A stretch of DNA of 64,000 nucleotides from JAXMDC01 sp046349035 (lineage in GTDB: Bacteria > Pseudomonadota > Alphaproteobacteria > Rhizobiales > Kaistiaceae), in the NCBI GenBank assembly GCA_046349035.1, contig JAXMDC010000003.1, positions 730,806 through 794,805 of the forward strand, given 5' to 3'. Under the pieces are notes generated by a model that saw nothing but the letters and a program-made list of their open reading frames with translations, did no database searches and was not told the origin of the DNA. A program made the translations under genes and the position numbers. Position 1 is the first letter of the stretch. Each line of letters begins with the position of its first letter. This document shows positions 54,959-63,669 of this stretch, piece after piece.

Positions 54959-55765
54959 TCAACGCGCGAAGCGTTGACGTTTGATCCACGTATCCGTTGC
55001 GGTCACGACTTCCTTGTCGAGGCCGGGAAAGCCATGCGCGCCGCGAGCCTCGCACGGATCGCCGCGCGGGGCATCGCCGCCTTCCATCCAGAGAATATCG
55101 AGCCGGCGTCCGCCGGTTTCGTACCAGGAACGGAACGGTTCCACGGCTGACGGGGCTGTCGGACTGCAGGTGTCGGCGCGATGTTCGATAACGAGCAGAG
55201 GGAGGTCGAGGCGCCGCGGGTCGTTGCCCGCCATCTTGGCGACCGTAAAATCGCGCGGATTAGCGCCGAGGAATCCGGACGAGATCACCAACGCATCCGG
55301 TCGCTCACGGCCGCTCAGCCGTGCCGCAGCGTTGGCCGCCGAAATGGTTCCCCGGCTGGTACCAATCAGAACGACGGGAAGAGGCTTTAGCGTTCGCATG
55401 AAAACGATCGCCGCGGCGATATCGGTCGCGTTGCGAGCATCGGCACGGTAGCCGTCGACTCCGCCGCCGGAGGGCGTCTTAAGATCGGGAGCGATATCCG
55501 GGACGAGCGTGTTGTAGCCGGCGGCCGCGTAGGCAGCGCGGCTGCGCACAAGGTGATTGTCCTGGCCCCAGCCGATGCGGCCGTTGGTCTGCAAGGCGAG
55601 ATTGCCATGTCCGCCGGCGAGCAAGATTACGCTGCCCAGCGGGTTTTCGGCCGGAATAAGCAGGGCTCTCACCGACTGGCCGCGCGAGGGGATTTCGACA
55701 ACCTGCTCGGCCGCTACGGTGTTACTTGCGATGCATACGGCGAGCCAAACGAGGATCAGCCGCAT
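54959..55765 (-). CDS. Alpha/beta hydrolase, secreted
   Basis: This 268-residue protein has a signal peptide (LILVWLAVCIASNTVAA) and then an alpha/beta hydrolase fold. The nucleophile elbow is IGTSRGTISA, the oxyanion region is ILLAGGHGNLALQ, and late acid and histidine candidates lie in LLVIEHRADTCSP and ARGAHGFPG. The substrate is unknown; the family includes dienelactone-hydrolase-like and esterase proteins. The ATG at 55765 has GGGAGC upstream. It is separated by 14 bases from the moaD stop and may be cotranscribed. Confidence 0.78.
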   Translation of the reverse strand: MRLILVWLAVCIASNTVAAEQVVEIPSRGQSVRALLIPAENPLGSVILLAGGHGNLALQTNGRIGWGQDNHLVRSRAAYAAAGYNTLVPDIAPDLKTPSGGGVDGYRADARNATDIAAAIVFMRTLKPLPVVLIGTSRGTISAANAAARLSGRERPDALVISSGFLGANPRDFTVAKMAGNDPRRLDLPLLVIEHRADTCSPTAPSAVEPFRSWYETGGRRLDILWMEGGDAPRGDPCEARGAHGFPGLDKEVVTATDTWIKRQRFAR

Positions 55766-55779
55766 GTCGCGCTCCCGTC

Positions 55780-56031
55780 TCAGCCGCCGGTCATCGGTGG
55801 GAAGAGAGCGATCTCCCGGGCCCCGGCGATCGGTGTGGCCGGGGCAGCGTGCAAACGATCAACCGCGACGCGGATTACGTCGGGCTCGGACAAAGCATTT
55901 TCGTATTCGGGGCCGCGCGAACGCAGCCAAGCCACCAACTCGCCCACAGTGTTGACGTTACGCGGTGGGTCGAGGTCTTCCTCGCGGCGCCCGATGCGCT
56001 CGCGCACCCAGGCGAAATACAAAAGCTTCAC
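55780..56031 (-). CDS. moaD: Molybdopterin synthase sulfur-carrier subunit
   Basis: This 83-residue protein has a ubiquitin-like fold pattern: KLLYFAWVRERIGRREED at the start and a conserved IALFPPMTGG at the end. The terminal Gly-Gly is the thiocarboxylate site used to make the dithiolene of molybdenum cofactor. It overlaps the end of pgsA by four bases. In many alphaproteobacteria moaE follows directly, but here the next gene is a hydrolase, so the partner lies elsewhere or is missing. Confidence 0.9.
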   Translation of the reverse strand: MKLLYFAWVRERIGRREEDLDPPRNVNTVGELVAWLRSRGPEYENALSEPDVIRVAVDRLHAAPATPIAGAREIALFPPMTGG

Positions 56032-56684
56032 TCGTCGTCACCAATCACGTGATGGAGGCCCGCTCGGAAATAATCGTATCCCGTATAGAGCGTGACAAGG
56101 GCGGCGATCCAGAGCAGCGTGAGACCGATCTCATTGGCCACGCTGATCAAGCGCTCGGCCGAGTCGCCCGCGATCAAGAAGCCCAAGGCGATCATCTGGA
56201 TGAGCGTCTTCCACTTGGCGAGGGCCGAAACGGGAACGCTGACACGAAGCTCGGCCAAAAATTCGCGCAGGCCCGACACTAGGATTTCGCGGCAGAGGAT
56301 GACAATGGCGGCCCAAAGCGAGGTCGGACCAATGGTGCCGTCGGCGACGAGCATGAGCAACACCGAGGCAACCAGCAGCTTATCGGCGATGGGGTCGAGC
56401 ATCCGCCCAAGCGTTGACTGCTGCTGCCAAGCGCGGGCGAGGTAGCCGTCGAAAAAGTCGGTGACGCTGGCCAGGACGAAAACGGTCAAAGCCAACCATT
56501 GCGCCCAGTCAGCTTGGAGCATCATCAGGGCGACAATGGCGGGAACCGCGGCGATGCGCCCATAGGTCAACAAATTGGGCAGCGCGACGCGATATCGCCG
56601 CCCAATAGCATCCGGCAGCCGATCAACGGCAATCGGCGCCGATTGGTCTGAGGTACCCAATGTTTGGCGCGTTATGTCAGCCAT
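56028..56684 (-). CDS. pgsA: CDP-diacylglycerol--glycerol-3-phosphate 3-phosphatidyltransferase
   Basis: This 218-residue membrane enzyme makes phosphatidylglycerol phosphate, the first committed step to phosphatidylglycerol and cardiolipin. It starts at ATG 56684 (MADITRQTLG) and has the CDP-alcohol motif DFFDGYLARAWQQQSTLGRMLDPIAD split over two parts, that is DxxDGxxAR(8)GxxxDxxxD. About five hydrophobic segments follow. It overlaps the uvrC stop by eight bases. A second CDP-alcohol enzyme begins at 63670. Confidence 0.93.
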   Translation of the reverse strand: MADITRQTLGTSDQSAPIAVDRLPDAIGRRYRVALPNLLTYGRIAAVPAIVALMMLQADWAQWLALTVFVLASVTDFFDGYLARAWQQQSTLGRMLDPIADKLLVASVLLMLVADGTIGPTSLWAAIVILCREILVSGLREFLAELRVSVPVSALAKWKTLIQMIALGFLIAGDSAERLISVANEIGLTLLWIAALVTLYTGYDYFRAGLHHVIGDDE

Positions 56685-58593
56685 CGCCGTGGAAGAAGTC
56701 GTAGATCTGTTCTGCCATTTGCGCCGAAATCCCCTCAACCGCAAGGAGATCGCGGACGCTGGCCCTACTCACGGCTTTAGCAGTACCAAAATGCATCAAA
56801 AGAGATCGCTTTCGAGCGGGGCCAATTCCAACAATTTCGTCTAACGGATTCTTGACCATAGCCGTCTTGCGGCGGGCGCGGTGCGTGCCGATGGCGAATC
56901 GGTGCGCTTCGTCACGAAGCCGCTGGACATAATACAGGGCCGGGTCCCGTGGTTGCAGCATGAATGGCTCGCGGCCATAGATGTGGAAGGTCTCGCGGCC
57001 GGCGTTGCGGTCGGGGCCTTTGGCGATGCCGACGATCGGGAGATCGTGCAGCCCGAGATCGGCGAGGGTTGCCCGGGCGGCGGCAAGCTGCCCCTGGCCG
57101 CCATCGATGAATACCAGGTCGGGCCATTCGGGGTTCTCCTCCGGTTCTCCATCACTTGTGGCCTCGACGGCACTGCGGGGCGCTTCGCGCAATAGTCGCG
57201 AAAAACGTCGACGTAGGACCTCGCGCATCATGCCGAAGTCATCGCCAGGCGTGAGATCGGTGGCTTGGATATTGAACGTCCGGTAATGACGCTTCTGAAA
57301 GCCATCCGGCCCGGCAACAATCATCGCGCCGACGGCATTGCTGCCCATAATGTGGCTGTTGTCGTAGACCTCGATCCGTCGGGGCGGTTCGGAGAGGCCG
57401 AAGGCGCTGGCGACACCGGCAAGTAGAGTGGCCTGCGAGGCCGATTGCGCGAGCTGCCGGCCAAGGGCCTCACGGGCATTGGCAAGGGCGTGCTCGACCA
57501 GCTCGCGCTTTTCCCCCCGCTGCGGGACGTTGATCGTCACGGTGTGTTCGGCGCGTTGGCTGAGGGCCTCGGCCAGCAGGTCCTGCTCGTCGATGGCATG
57601 CGAGAGGAGGATTAGTCTTGGCGGGGGGCGGTCATCATAGAACTGGGCGAGAAACGCCGCGAGAACTTCTTCGGGCGGAAGACTGCGGTCGGCCTTGGGG
57701 AAGTACGCATGGTTTCCCCAGTTCTGACCGATGCGGAAGAAGAAAACTTCAACAATCGTCACGCCGCCCTCCTGGTGGCAGGCGAACACGTCGGCGTCGG
57801 TGACGGTCTGGGGATTGATCCCCTGGTGGGCCTGGATGTGCGAGAGCGCAGCGAGCCGGTCGCGGAAGACGGCTGCGCCTTCGAAGTCCATTCGTTCCGA
57901 GGCCGACTCCATGAGCGCGCCGAGCTCGGCGCGTACAGCTTGGCTCTTCCCTGCCAAGAAGTCGCGGGCTTCGCGCACCAGTTCGGCATAGTCCGCCAAG
58001 TCGATTTCGCCGGTGCAGGGACCGGAGCAGCGCTTGATCTGAAAGAGGAGGCAAGGCCGAGTGCGGGTCGCGTAGACCGAATCGCTGCAGGAGCGGAGGA
58101 GGAACGCACGCTCCAGGGCGTTGATCGTGCGGGCCACCGCACCGGCCGACGCGAAGGGACCAAAGTAGTCGCCCTTGCGGCTCCGTGCACCGCGGTGCTT
58201 GGCGATCATCGGCGCCTCATGATCGCCGGTGAGAAGGATGTAAGGGAACGACTTGTCGTCACGCAGAAGGACGTTGAAGCGCGGTCGGAGCCGCTTGATC
58301 AGGTTGGCCTCGAGGAGCAGCGCCTCCGTTTCGGTCGCGGTGGTGACGAATTCCATCGTCGCCGTCTGGTCGACCATGCGGTGGATGCGCGCCGAGGCGG
58401 CCACCGGGCGGGCGTAGGAGGCGACGCGTTTCTTCAGGCTCCGCGCCTTGCCGACATAAAGGACGGTGCCACGTGCGTCGAACATGCGGTAGACGCCGGG
58501 GGCGTTGGGCAGTCGCTTGACGAAGTCGGCAATGGCGGCGGGACCGCTGGTACCGCTGACGATGGCCTGGAAAGCCGGAGATGCCGAACTCAT
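56677..58593 (-). CDS. uvrC: Excinuclease ABC subunit C
   Basis: This 638-residue protein makes the dual incisions in nucleotide excision repair. The N-terminal GIY-YIG nuclease is recognisable in NAPGVYRMFDARGTVLYVGKA split over two pieces. It is followed by the four-cysteine region SCSDSVYATRTRPCLLFQIKRCSGPCTGEI, the UVR motif (MDFEGAAVFRDRL) and the RNase H-like endonuclease (YDNSHIMGSNAVGAMIVAG). A tandem HhH ends the protein (LDEIVGIGPARKRSLLMHFG, VEGISAQMAEQIYDFF). The ATG at 58593 shares bases with the SDR stop; the upstream open frame is not uvrC-like. Confidence 0.97.
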   Translation of the reverse strand: MSSASPAFQAIVSGTSGPAAIADFVKRLPNAPGVYRMFDARGTVLYVGKARSLKKRVASYARPVAASARIHRMVDQTATMEFVTTATETEALLLEANLIKRLRPRFNVLLRDDKSFPYILLTGDHEAPMIAKHRGARSRKGDYFGPFASAGAVARTINALERAFLLRSCSDSVYATRTRPCLLFQIKRCSGPCTGEIDLADYAELVREARDFLAGKSQAVRAELGALMESASERMDFEGAAVFRDRLAALSHIQAHQGINPQTVTDADVFACHQEGGVTIVEVFFFRIGQNWGNHAYFPKADRSLPPEEVLAAFLAQFYDDRPPPRLILLSHAIDEQDLLAEALSQRAEHTVTINVPQRGEKRELVEHALANAREALGRQLAQSASQATLLAGVASAFGLSEPPRRIEVYDNSHIMGSNAVGAMIVAGPDGFQKRHYRTFNIQATDLTPGDDFGMMREVLRRRFSRLLREAPRSAVEATSDGEPEENPEWPDLVFIDGGQGQLAAARATLADLGLHDLPIVGIAKGPDRNAGRETFHIYGREPFMLQPRDPALYYVQRLRDEAHRFAIGTHRARRKTAMVKNPLDEIVGIGPARKRSLLMHFGTAKAVSRASVRDLLAVEGISAQMAEQIYDFFHGDG

Positions 58594-59366
58594 TCCGGTA
58601 CCTGCTGATCGGCGGTTTCCCAGGCCAGGTGTTGACCGCCATCCAGGGCAATCATCTGCCCGGTCACCGACCGGTTCTCGACGAGGTAGCGGACGGTACG
58701 ACCGAAATCGGCAAGGTCCGGCGGGCGGCGGAGTGGGAGCGCCTCGACCTGCCGCGCGAAATCGGCGGGGGTCTGGCGCGATGAGCGAAGCGTTGGGCCG
58801 GGACCAATGGCATTTACGCGTATCCGGGGCGCGAGAGCCTGAGCCATCGAGACGGTCGCGGCGAGCAGGGCGGACTTCGACAGTTGATACGAGAGGAACC
58901 GGGGTGTCGGCCGAAGGACCCGCTGGTCGATGAGGTTGACGATATTGCCCTCGCTCTTGGCGGGCAGTTGTCGGGCAAAGGCGTCGGCAAGGAAGACCGG
59001 CGCGGCAAGGTTGACCGTCATCTGGCGCTGCCACAGCTCGGGATCGAGATCGCCGATGGCGTCCGGCTCGAACATTGCGGCATTGTTGACGAGAAGGATC
59101 AACGGCCCAAGGTGATCGTTGGCGGAGGCGAGGAGCCCCGGGGCCTCGCCGAGGTCGGCGAGATCGGCCGCGATAACGACCGACCGACCACCGGCCGCGG
59201 CAACGTCGGCCACCAGTGAGTCGGCCTCCGGGGTGGAGCGGCGGACATGAAGGGCGAGGTTCCAGCCATGGCGCGCAAGATCCGCGGCGATCGCCCGGCC
59301 AATGCGGCGTGCGGAACCGGTTATCAGAGCTGCCGGGCGCTTGAGATCAGGAGAGGCGGTCGGCAC
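58590..59366 (-). CDS. SDR family pteridine reductase-like (FolM-like)
   Basis: This 258-residue SDR has the cofactor loop TGSARRIGRAIA, characteristic of pteridine reductase and FolM (dihydromonapterin reductase). The catalytic Tyr-Lys pair is YQLSK. The residue 13 before that Tyr is Asp, in NLIDQRV, not Ser, which is the known substitution in pteridine reductases. The C-terminus GQMIALDGGQHL matches SDR ends. A pterin substrate is therefore likely but not proven. Its stop overlaps the uvrC start by four bases. Confidence 0.85.
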   Translation of the reverse strand: MPTASPDLKRPAALITGSARRIGRAIAADLARHGWNLALHVRRSTPEADSLVADVAAAGGRSVVIAADLADLGEAPGLLASANDHLGPLILLVNNAAMFEPDAIGDLDPELWQRQMTVNLAAPVFLADAFARQLPAKSEGNIVNLIDQRVLRPTPRFLSYQLSKSALLAATVSMAQALAPRIRVNAIGPGPTLRSSRQTPADFARQVEALPLRRPPDLADFGRTVRYLVENRSVTGQMIALDGGQHLAWETADQQVPE

Positions 59367-59493
59367 TGGCTTTTCCGAGGGTTGCCGTCGGCGTCAGAGA
59401 TAGGGTGAGGAGGCCCTGAAGGCCAGACGATCGGACATCGCCACCCCGGTCATGCTCTTTTTTCAGGGGGGAGGGGCGGCGAATCAGCCGTTC

Positions 59494-59517
59494 GGAACGA
59501 TACCTTTCACTAACGTT
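59494..59517 (+). promoter_or_regulatory. Possible ECF (EcfG-like) promoter upstream of the outer-membrane protein gene
   Basis: GGAAC at 59494-59498 and CGTT at 59514-59517 resemble the GGAAC-N16/17-CGTT promoter of the alphaproteobacterial general stress sigma factor. The spacing here is 15, one base shorter than the usual range. It lies about 105 bases before the ATG at 59622. Confidence 0.3.
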
Positions 59518-59621
59518 TACGGCCTACTACTCGCCATTCGACCGTCCGAGGGGTGCCCGGCCAGTCGGTCGCCCGCGCCTGCGCCGGCGGCGTGTAGCGT
59601 TGCGTCTGAGGAGACATACCG

Positions 59622-60263
59622 ATGCGGTTGCGTAGCCTGGGTTTTCTGGCGGGGTTGAGCTTGTTGAGCCACGTTGTTGTCGCCGATGCGGCGGACTTCT
59701 CGCGGCGGGGCAGCCCGGCCGTGGTGCCATACGCCCCGAGCGGCCCAATGCCGATTCTCGGATGGACCGGACCCTATATCGGTGCGGTGGTAGGCTACGG
59801 CTGGGGGGACTTCGATGTCATCGGTGCCGGCACAGTCGGGAACAGCGGCTTCGTCGGCGGAGCCTTCGCCGGCTACAATTTCCAATCCGCTCCGGATTGG
59901 GTGTGGGGCCTGGAGGGCGACATCATGGGAAGCGGGATGAGCGGGTCCAGCGGGTCGGCAACCGCGCGAACCCGCTGGACTTCGACCGTGCGCGGCCGCC
60001 TGGGCTTCCTGTTTGGCGGCAACATGCTGGCCTATGGCACGGCTGGCTTGGCGATGATGGGCGGGGAGCAGGGGACGACACCCAAATACACCGCCACTCA
60101 TCTTGGCTGGGCATTGGGTGCCGGCGTCGAGGCGATGGTCGCCGCGAACATGACAGCGCGCGTCGAATATCGCTATTCGGATTACGGCATTCGTAGCTAT
60201 GGCGGGGCGGATGTGCGGCCGACAAGCGGCGAGTTGCTGCTAGGAGCCGCGCTCAAGTTCTAG
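59622..60263 (+). CDS. Outer-membrane beta-barrel protein (Omp25/Omp31-like porin family)
   Basis: This 213-residue protein has a signal peptide (LRSLGFLAGLSLLSHVVVADAADF) and then WTGPYIGAVVGYGWG, the start of an eight-stranded barrel of the Omp25/Omp31 type common in alphaproteobacteria. The last residues TSGELLLGAALKF end in Phe, as barrel proteins do. Its role may be structural or in surface interaction. The ATG at 59622 has GAGGAG eight bases upstream. It has an upstream gap of 255 bases and a hairpin 28 bases after the stop. Confidence 0.85.
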   Translation: MRLRSLGFLAGLSLLSHVVVADAADFSRRGSPAVVPYAPSGPMPILGWTGPYIGAVVGYGWGDFDVIGAGTVGNSGFVGGAFAGYNFQSAPDWVWGLEGDIMGSGMSGSSGSATARTRWTSTVRGRLGFLFGGNMLAYGTAGLAMMGGEQGTTPKYTATHLGWALGAGVEAMVAANMTARVEYRYSDYGIRSYGGADVRPTSGELLLGAALKF

Positions 60264-60290
60264 CCGCTTGCAGCTACACCGATTCTCTGG

Positions 60291-60316
60291 CTGGCCGCGA
60301 CGGCGATCGCGGCCAG
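60291..60316. terminator. Perfect hairpin between convergent genes
   Basis: CTGGCCGCGA at 60291-60300 and TCGCGGCCAG at 60307-60316 form a perfect 10-bp stem with a 6-base loop. It lies between the barrel protein and the convergent hypothetical gene. There is no long U-tract on either side, so it may be a bidirectional but weak terminator. Confidence 0.45.
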
Positions 60317-60326
60317 TTCACCTTGT

Positions 60327-60818
60327 CTAACCGTTGCCCGCCTTCACCGTACGGCAGGCTTCTCCGTAGACGTGCCAGTAGTCGTACTCCGCCAGGCAAT
60401 AGGTTACGCGCATGCCAACGCCGGCGAAGTTCCGGTCCATCTCGATCATGTAGTAGACGACTGGCCGGCGGCCATTGGAGAGATTGGCGGCGGCCTCGCA
60501 CCAACGGCGAGCGACAGTGTGCGCGGTCGGCGCCGCGTAGCCGGTCTCGCGAATCCGGTCGAGATAGTTGATTTTCAGGCCGGTGTGCCACTGCACGTCG
60601 TGGACATAACCGAATCGGTCGACGACGTCGTAGATCACACCCTCGGCGCTGCAGTCGGGCAAGCCGCCGATCGTCGGCAGGGCGAACTGAGGGAGGGGTG
60701 GACTACCCCAGGCGCCCCAGTCGACCGCGCCCGCCGTGCTGGCCGACGATAGCGCCAGCGCTACAGCCACCGCGAACGGCCGGATTGGCTTCCGGCCTGA
60801 AGACGCGTGCCTTTCCAT
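60327..60818 (-). CDS. Hypothetical secreted protein
   Basis: This 163-residue protein begins at ATG 60818 with ERHASSGRKPIRPFAVAVALALSSASTAGA, split over two parts, which reads as a signal peptide with a cleavage site near AGA-V. The mature part contains four cysteines (LPDCSAEG, RRWCEAA, VTYCLAE, EACRTVK), suggesting two disulfides. It has many aromatic residues and an NGRRPVVYYMIEMD segment. The open frame extends 31 codons further, but those have no family character. I do not recognise the family. It is convergent with the barrel protein and is transcribed away from rlmJ by about 96 bases. Confidence 0.6.
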   Translation of the reverse strand: MERHASSGRKPIRPFAVAVALALSSASTAGAVDWGAWGSPPLPQFALPTIGGLPDCSAEGVIYDVVDRFGYVHDVQWHTGLKINYLDRIRETGYAAPTAHTVARRWCEAAANLSNGRRPVVYYMIEMDRNFAGVGMRVTYCLAEYDYWHVYGEACRTVKAGNG

Positions 60819-60913
60819 GCTGCGATTCTCCCACGATCCGATTCGGTCCAGGGAAACGATGCGGTCGGGTCGGAAGCAGATCAAGAAATAGCGGCGCTCG
60901 ATCCCCGGCAACG

Positions 60914-61774
60914 CTAGGGCTTCTCCCCAGATATTGCGTCAACCCGGGCCGCGGCTCCCGAATCTAATGCAAGGAGGTGCGCGAGGCCGGAGAGCAGTTC
61001 CGCCGCCTCGACATCGAATTGCCAAGGTGGATTGACGAGGATCATGCCACTCCCACTGAAGAGACCGCCCGCGTAGGGCCTTCGCACCGCCATTTCGGTT
61101 CTCACGATGCGGGGAATGCCGGAGGCGGCGAGGCGAGCGTGAAACGAGGCCACCGCCGAGAGGTCCTTCATCGGATACCAGAGCGCGAAAACGCCGGTCG
61201 GCCAACGAGCGTGGGCCTTGGCGAATCCGGCGAGAAGGCGATCGAAATCGTCGCGATCCTCATAGGGAGGGTCGACGAAAACCAGACCGCGACGTTCCTT
61301 CGGCGGCACGAAGGCGGGGAGGGCCAACCAACCGTCGAGTTCGATCGCCTTGACCTGGATGTCGCCGGCAAAGCGCGCTTGGAGGAGCGCTGCATCGGCT
61401 GGGTGCATCTCGACGACGGTCAGCCGATCCTGGCGTCGCAGGAGATGACGCACCAGAGCCGGGGAACCGGGATAGTAGCGCAGCGCGGTTCCGCCGCCAT
61501 TGGCGTGCCGGACGGCGGACAAATATGGCGCGAGGAGTTCGCGTATGCGAGGCGGGAGATCGACCGAGAGCAACCGACCGATCCCGGATTGCCATTCCAG
61601 CGTTCGGGAGGACTCATCTCCAGCGAGGTCGTAGACGCCAATGCCGGCATGCGTGTCTATGAACCGGAATGCCGTCTCCTTGGCCTGAAGCCGGAGTATG
61701 AGCCGGGCCAGAAGTGCGTGTTTGGCGACGTCGGCAAAGTTGCCGGCGTGGAATGCGTGGCGGTAGTTCATCAA
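60914..61774 (-). CDS. rlmJ: 23S rRNA (adenine2030-N6)-methyltransferase RlmJ
   Basis: This 286-residue enzyme methylates A2030 of 23S rRNA using SAM. It begins MNYRHAFHAGNFADVAKHALL, the diagnostic RlmJ N-terminus. The N6-adenine motif DPPYE lies near residue 165 in GLVFVDPPYED, and the WPTGVFALWYP block follows. SAM-binding residues are in IDTHAGIGVYDL. The start could be either of two adjacent ATG codons (61774 or 61771). It is followed by 60327 and preceded by purN with a four-base gap. Confidence 0.95.
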   Translation of the reverse strand: MMNYRHAFHAGNFADVAKHALLARLILRLQAKETAFRFIDTHAGIGVYDLAGDESSRTLEWQSGIGRLLSVDLPPRIRELLAPYLSAVRHANGGGTALRYYPGSPALVRHLLRRQDRLTVVEMHPADAALLQARFAGDIQVKAIELDGWLALPAFVPPKERRGLVFVDPPYEDRDDFDRLLAGFAKAHARWPTGVFALWYPMKDLSAVASFHARLAASGIPRIVRTEMAVRRPYAGGLFSGSGMILVNPPWQFDVEAAELLSGLAHLLALDSGAAARVDAISGEKP

Positions 61775-61778
61775 TCGC

Positions 61779-62444
61779 CTAGCCGGCTTCCCCCGCCAGC
61801 GGCCAGAGCAGCGGCGGCGGCGCCGCGTGAGGCGTATCCAAGCGGACGATGTCGCCCTCTATTCGGACGCGCTCGCCGGCAATTTCGCGAAGGGCTGCCG
61901 GATACAGCCGGTGCTCGGCCGTCAGGGTGCGGGCGGCGAGAGACTCCACGGTGTCATGAGCGAGGACCGGGACGGCCGCCTGGGCAACGATCGGTCCGGC
62001 GTCGACCTCGGCACGTACGAAGTGGACGGTGCAGCCGTGTAGCTTCACGCCGGCGGCCAGCGCCCGCGCGTGCGTATCCAGCCCGCGAAACGCTGGAAGC
62101 AGGGAGGGGTGGATGTTGATCAGGCGGTCACGCCAGCGCTCAACGAAGTCGGCCGAAAGCAAGCGCATGAAGCCGGCAAGGCAAATCAATTCGATGCCGG
62201 CCTGATGTAGTTCACGGCCCACTGCCGCTTCAAAGACTGCGCGATCGGTAAACCGGCTCCGCTCAACTGTTACCGCGCGGACGCCCTGCGCGGTTGCATA
62301 TGCCAAGCCCGCCGCTCCGGAGTTGTCCGAGAGCACCAAGGTGATGGCGGCAGGGTAGTCAGGCGCCTGAGCGGCAGAGATCAGCGCGGCCATATTGCTG
62401 CCGCGACCTGAGATGAGGACCGCGACCCGCTTCTTCTGCGACAC
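61779..62444 (-). CDS. purN: Phosphoribosylglycinamide formyltransferase
   Basis: This 221-residue enzyme transfers a formyl group from formyl-tetrahydrofolate to GAR in purine synthesis. The GAR-binding start is VLISGRGSNMAALI. The catalytic residues are in the motifs INIHPSLLPAFRG, HGCTVHFV and DAGPIVAQAAVPV, giving the Asn-His-Asp triad typical of PurN. It follows purM by 11 bases, which is the usual purM-purN pair, and precedes rlmJ by four bases. purF lies about 39 kb away in this window. Confidence 0.97.
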   Translation of the reverse strand: MSQKKRVAVLISGRGSNMAALISAAQAPDYPAAITLVLSDNSGAAGLAYATAQGVRAVTVERSRFTDRAVFEAAVGRELHQAGIELICLAGFMRLLSADFVERWRDRLINIHPSLLPAFRGLDTHARALAAGVKLHGCTVHFVRAEVDAGPIVAQAAVPVLAHDTVESLAARTLTAEHRLYPAALREIAGERVRIEGDIVRLDTPHAAPPPLLWPLAGEAG

Positions 62445-62455
62445 GTCGCCCCCCT

Positions 62456-63538
62456 TTATGGCACAGAGAGATCTAGCCTGCCGTCGAACTCAACCCCTTC
62501 GGCTTTTCGTGCGACGATTGTACCGATCGGCATCACGAATTCGCCGGCTAGCGCCAGAGCGTCGCGCGCCGCTTGCGCTTCGGCTTCGCGAACCACGACC
62601 ACCATGCCGACACCGCAGTTGAAGGTGCGGAGCATCTCGCGTTCAGCAATGCCACCCAGAGAGGCGAGCCAGCCGAACACCGGCGTGACAGCGATTTCGC
62701 CGAGGTCGATGCGAGCGGCGACGGATTCGGGCAGAACGCGCGGGACGTTCTCGATCAGCCCGCCGCCGGTGATGTGTGCCATGGCCTTTATGCCTGGGAC
62801 CTTGCGCAAGGCATGGAGGAGCGACTTCACGTAGATCAAGGTCGGTGTAAGCAGGGCACGGCCTAGCGACGTGCCAGGTTCGAAGGGGGCTTCGTCCTTC
62901 CAGCCGAGGCCGGTCGTGGCCACCAGTTTGCGGACCAGGCTGTAGCCGTTGGAGTGCACCCCCGAGGAGGAAAGGCCGAGCACGACATCCCCCGGGACGA
63001 CATCTGGCCGGGGCCGCACGTTGTCTCGCTCGACGACGCCGACGGCAAAACCGGCGAGATCGTAGTCTCTGCCGGCGTAGATTCCGGGCATCTCCGCCGT
63101 TTCCCCGCCAATCAAGGCCGCGCCCGACATGCGGCAGCCCTCAGCGATGCCCGCCACTACAGTCGCAGCGGCCCGCGGATCGAGCTTGCCGGTCGCAAAA
63201 TAGTCGAGGAAGAAAAGCGGCTCGGCGCCCTGGACCACGAGATCGTTCACGCACATAGCAACGAGGTCGATGCCTATGGTGTCGTGGTGACCGGTATCGG
63301 CGGCGATCTTTACCTTGGTCCCGACGCCATCGTTGGTGGCAACCAGTAAAGGGTCCTTGTAGCCGAGCGGCTTCAGGTCGAAGAGCGCCCCAAACCCGCC
63401 GATCTTGGCATCGGAGCCCGGCCGCCGAGTGGCGCGGACGATCGGTTTGATCAGCCGTACCAACTCGTTTCCGGCGTCGATGTCGACGCCGGCCTCGGCG
63501 TAGGTCGATGGCGCCGGCGATGGGGTAGGATCGGTCAT
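62456..63538 (-). CDS. purM: Phosphoribosylformylglycinamidine cyclo-ligase
   Basis: This 360-residue AIR synthetase closes the imidazole ring in purine synthesis with ATP. It starts at ATG 63538 (MTDPTPSPAPSTYAEAGVD) and has ATNDGVGTKVKIA, MCVNDLVVQGAEPLFFLDY and ALIGGETAEMPG, all family signatures. The C-terminal half contains AHITGGGLIENVPRVLP and a final VEFDGRLDL. The frame is open 28 codons upstream without family character. It is divergent from the CDP-alcohol gene at 63670 across 131 bases. Confidence 0.97.
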   Translation of the reverse strand: MTDPTPSPAPSTYAEAGVDIDAGNELVRLIKPIVRATRRPGSDAKIGGFGALFDLKPLGYKDPLLVATNDGVGTKVKIAADTGHHDTIGIDLVAMCVNDLVVQGAEPLFFLDYFATGKLDPRAAATVVAGIAEGCRMSGAALIGGETAEMPGIYAGRDYDLAGFAVGVVERDNVRPRPDVVPGDVVLGLSSSGVHSNGYSLVRKLVATTGLGWKDEAPFEPGTSLGRALLTPTLIYVKSLLHALRKVPGIKAMAHITGGGLIENVPRVLPESVAARIDLGEIAVTPVFGWLASLGGIAEREMLRTFNCGVGMVVVVREAEAQAARDALALAGEFVMPIGTIVARKAEGVEFDGRLDLSVP

Positions 63539-63669
63539 TCGGGCTCCCGCAGCCTCTCTTTTTGGCGTCAAGCGGCGCGCATCGAAACGGCAAAGCGCGT
63601 GTAAAGCAAGGTCATGCATCATCCTGCGGTGGATTTGAACAGCCCGAAGGATAGTTTATTGGAGCGGCA

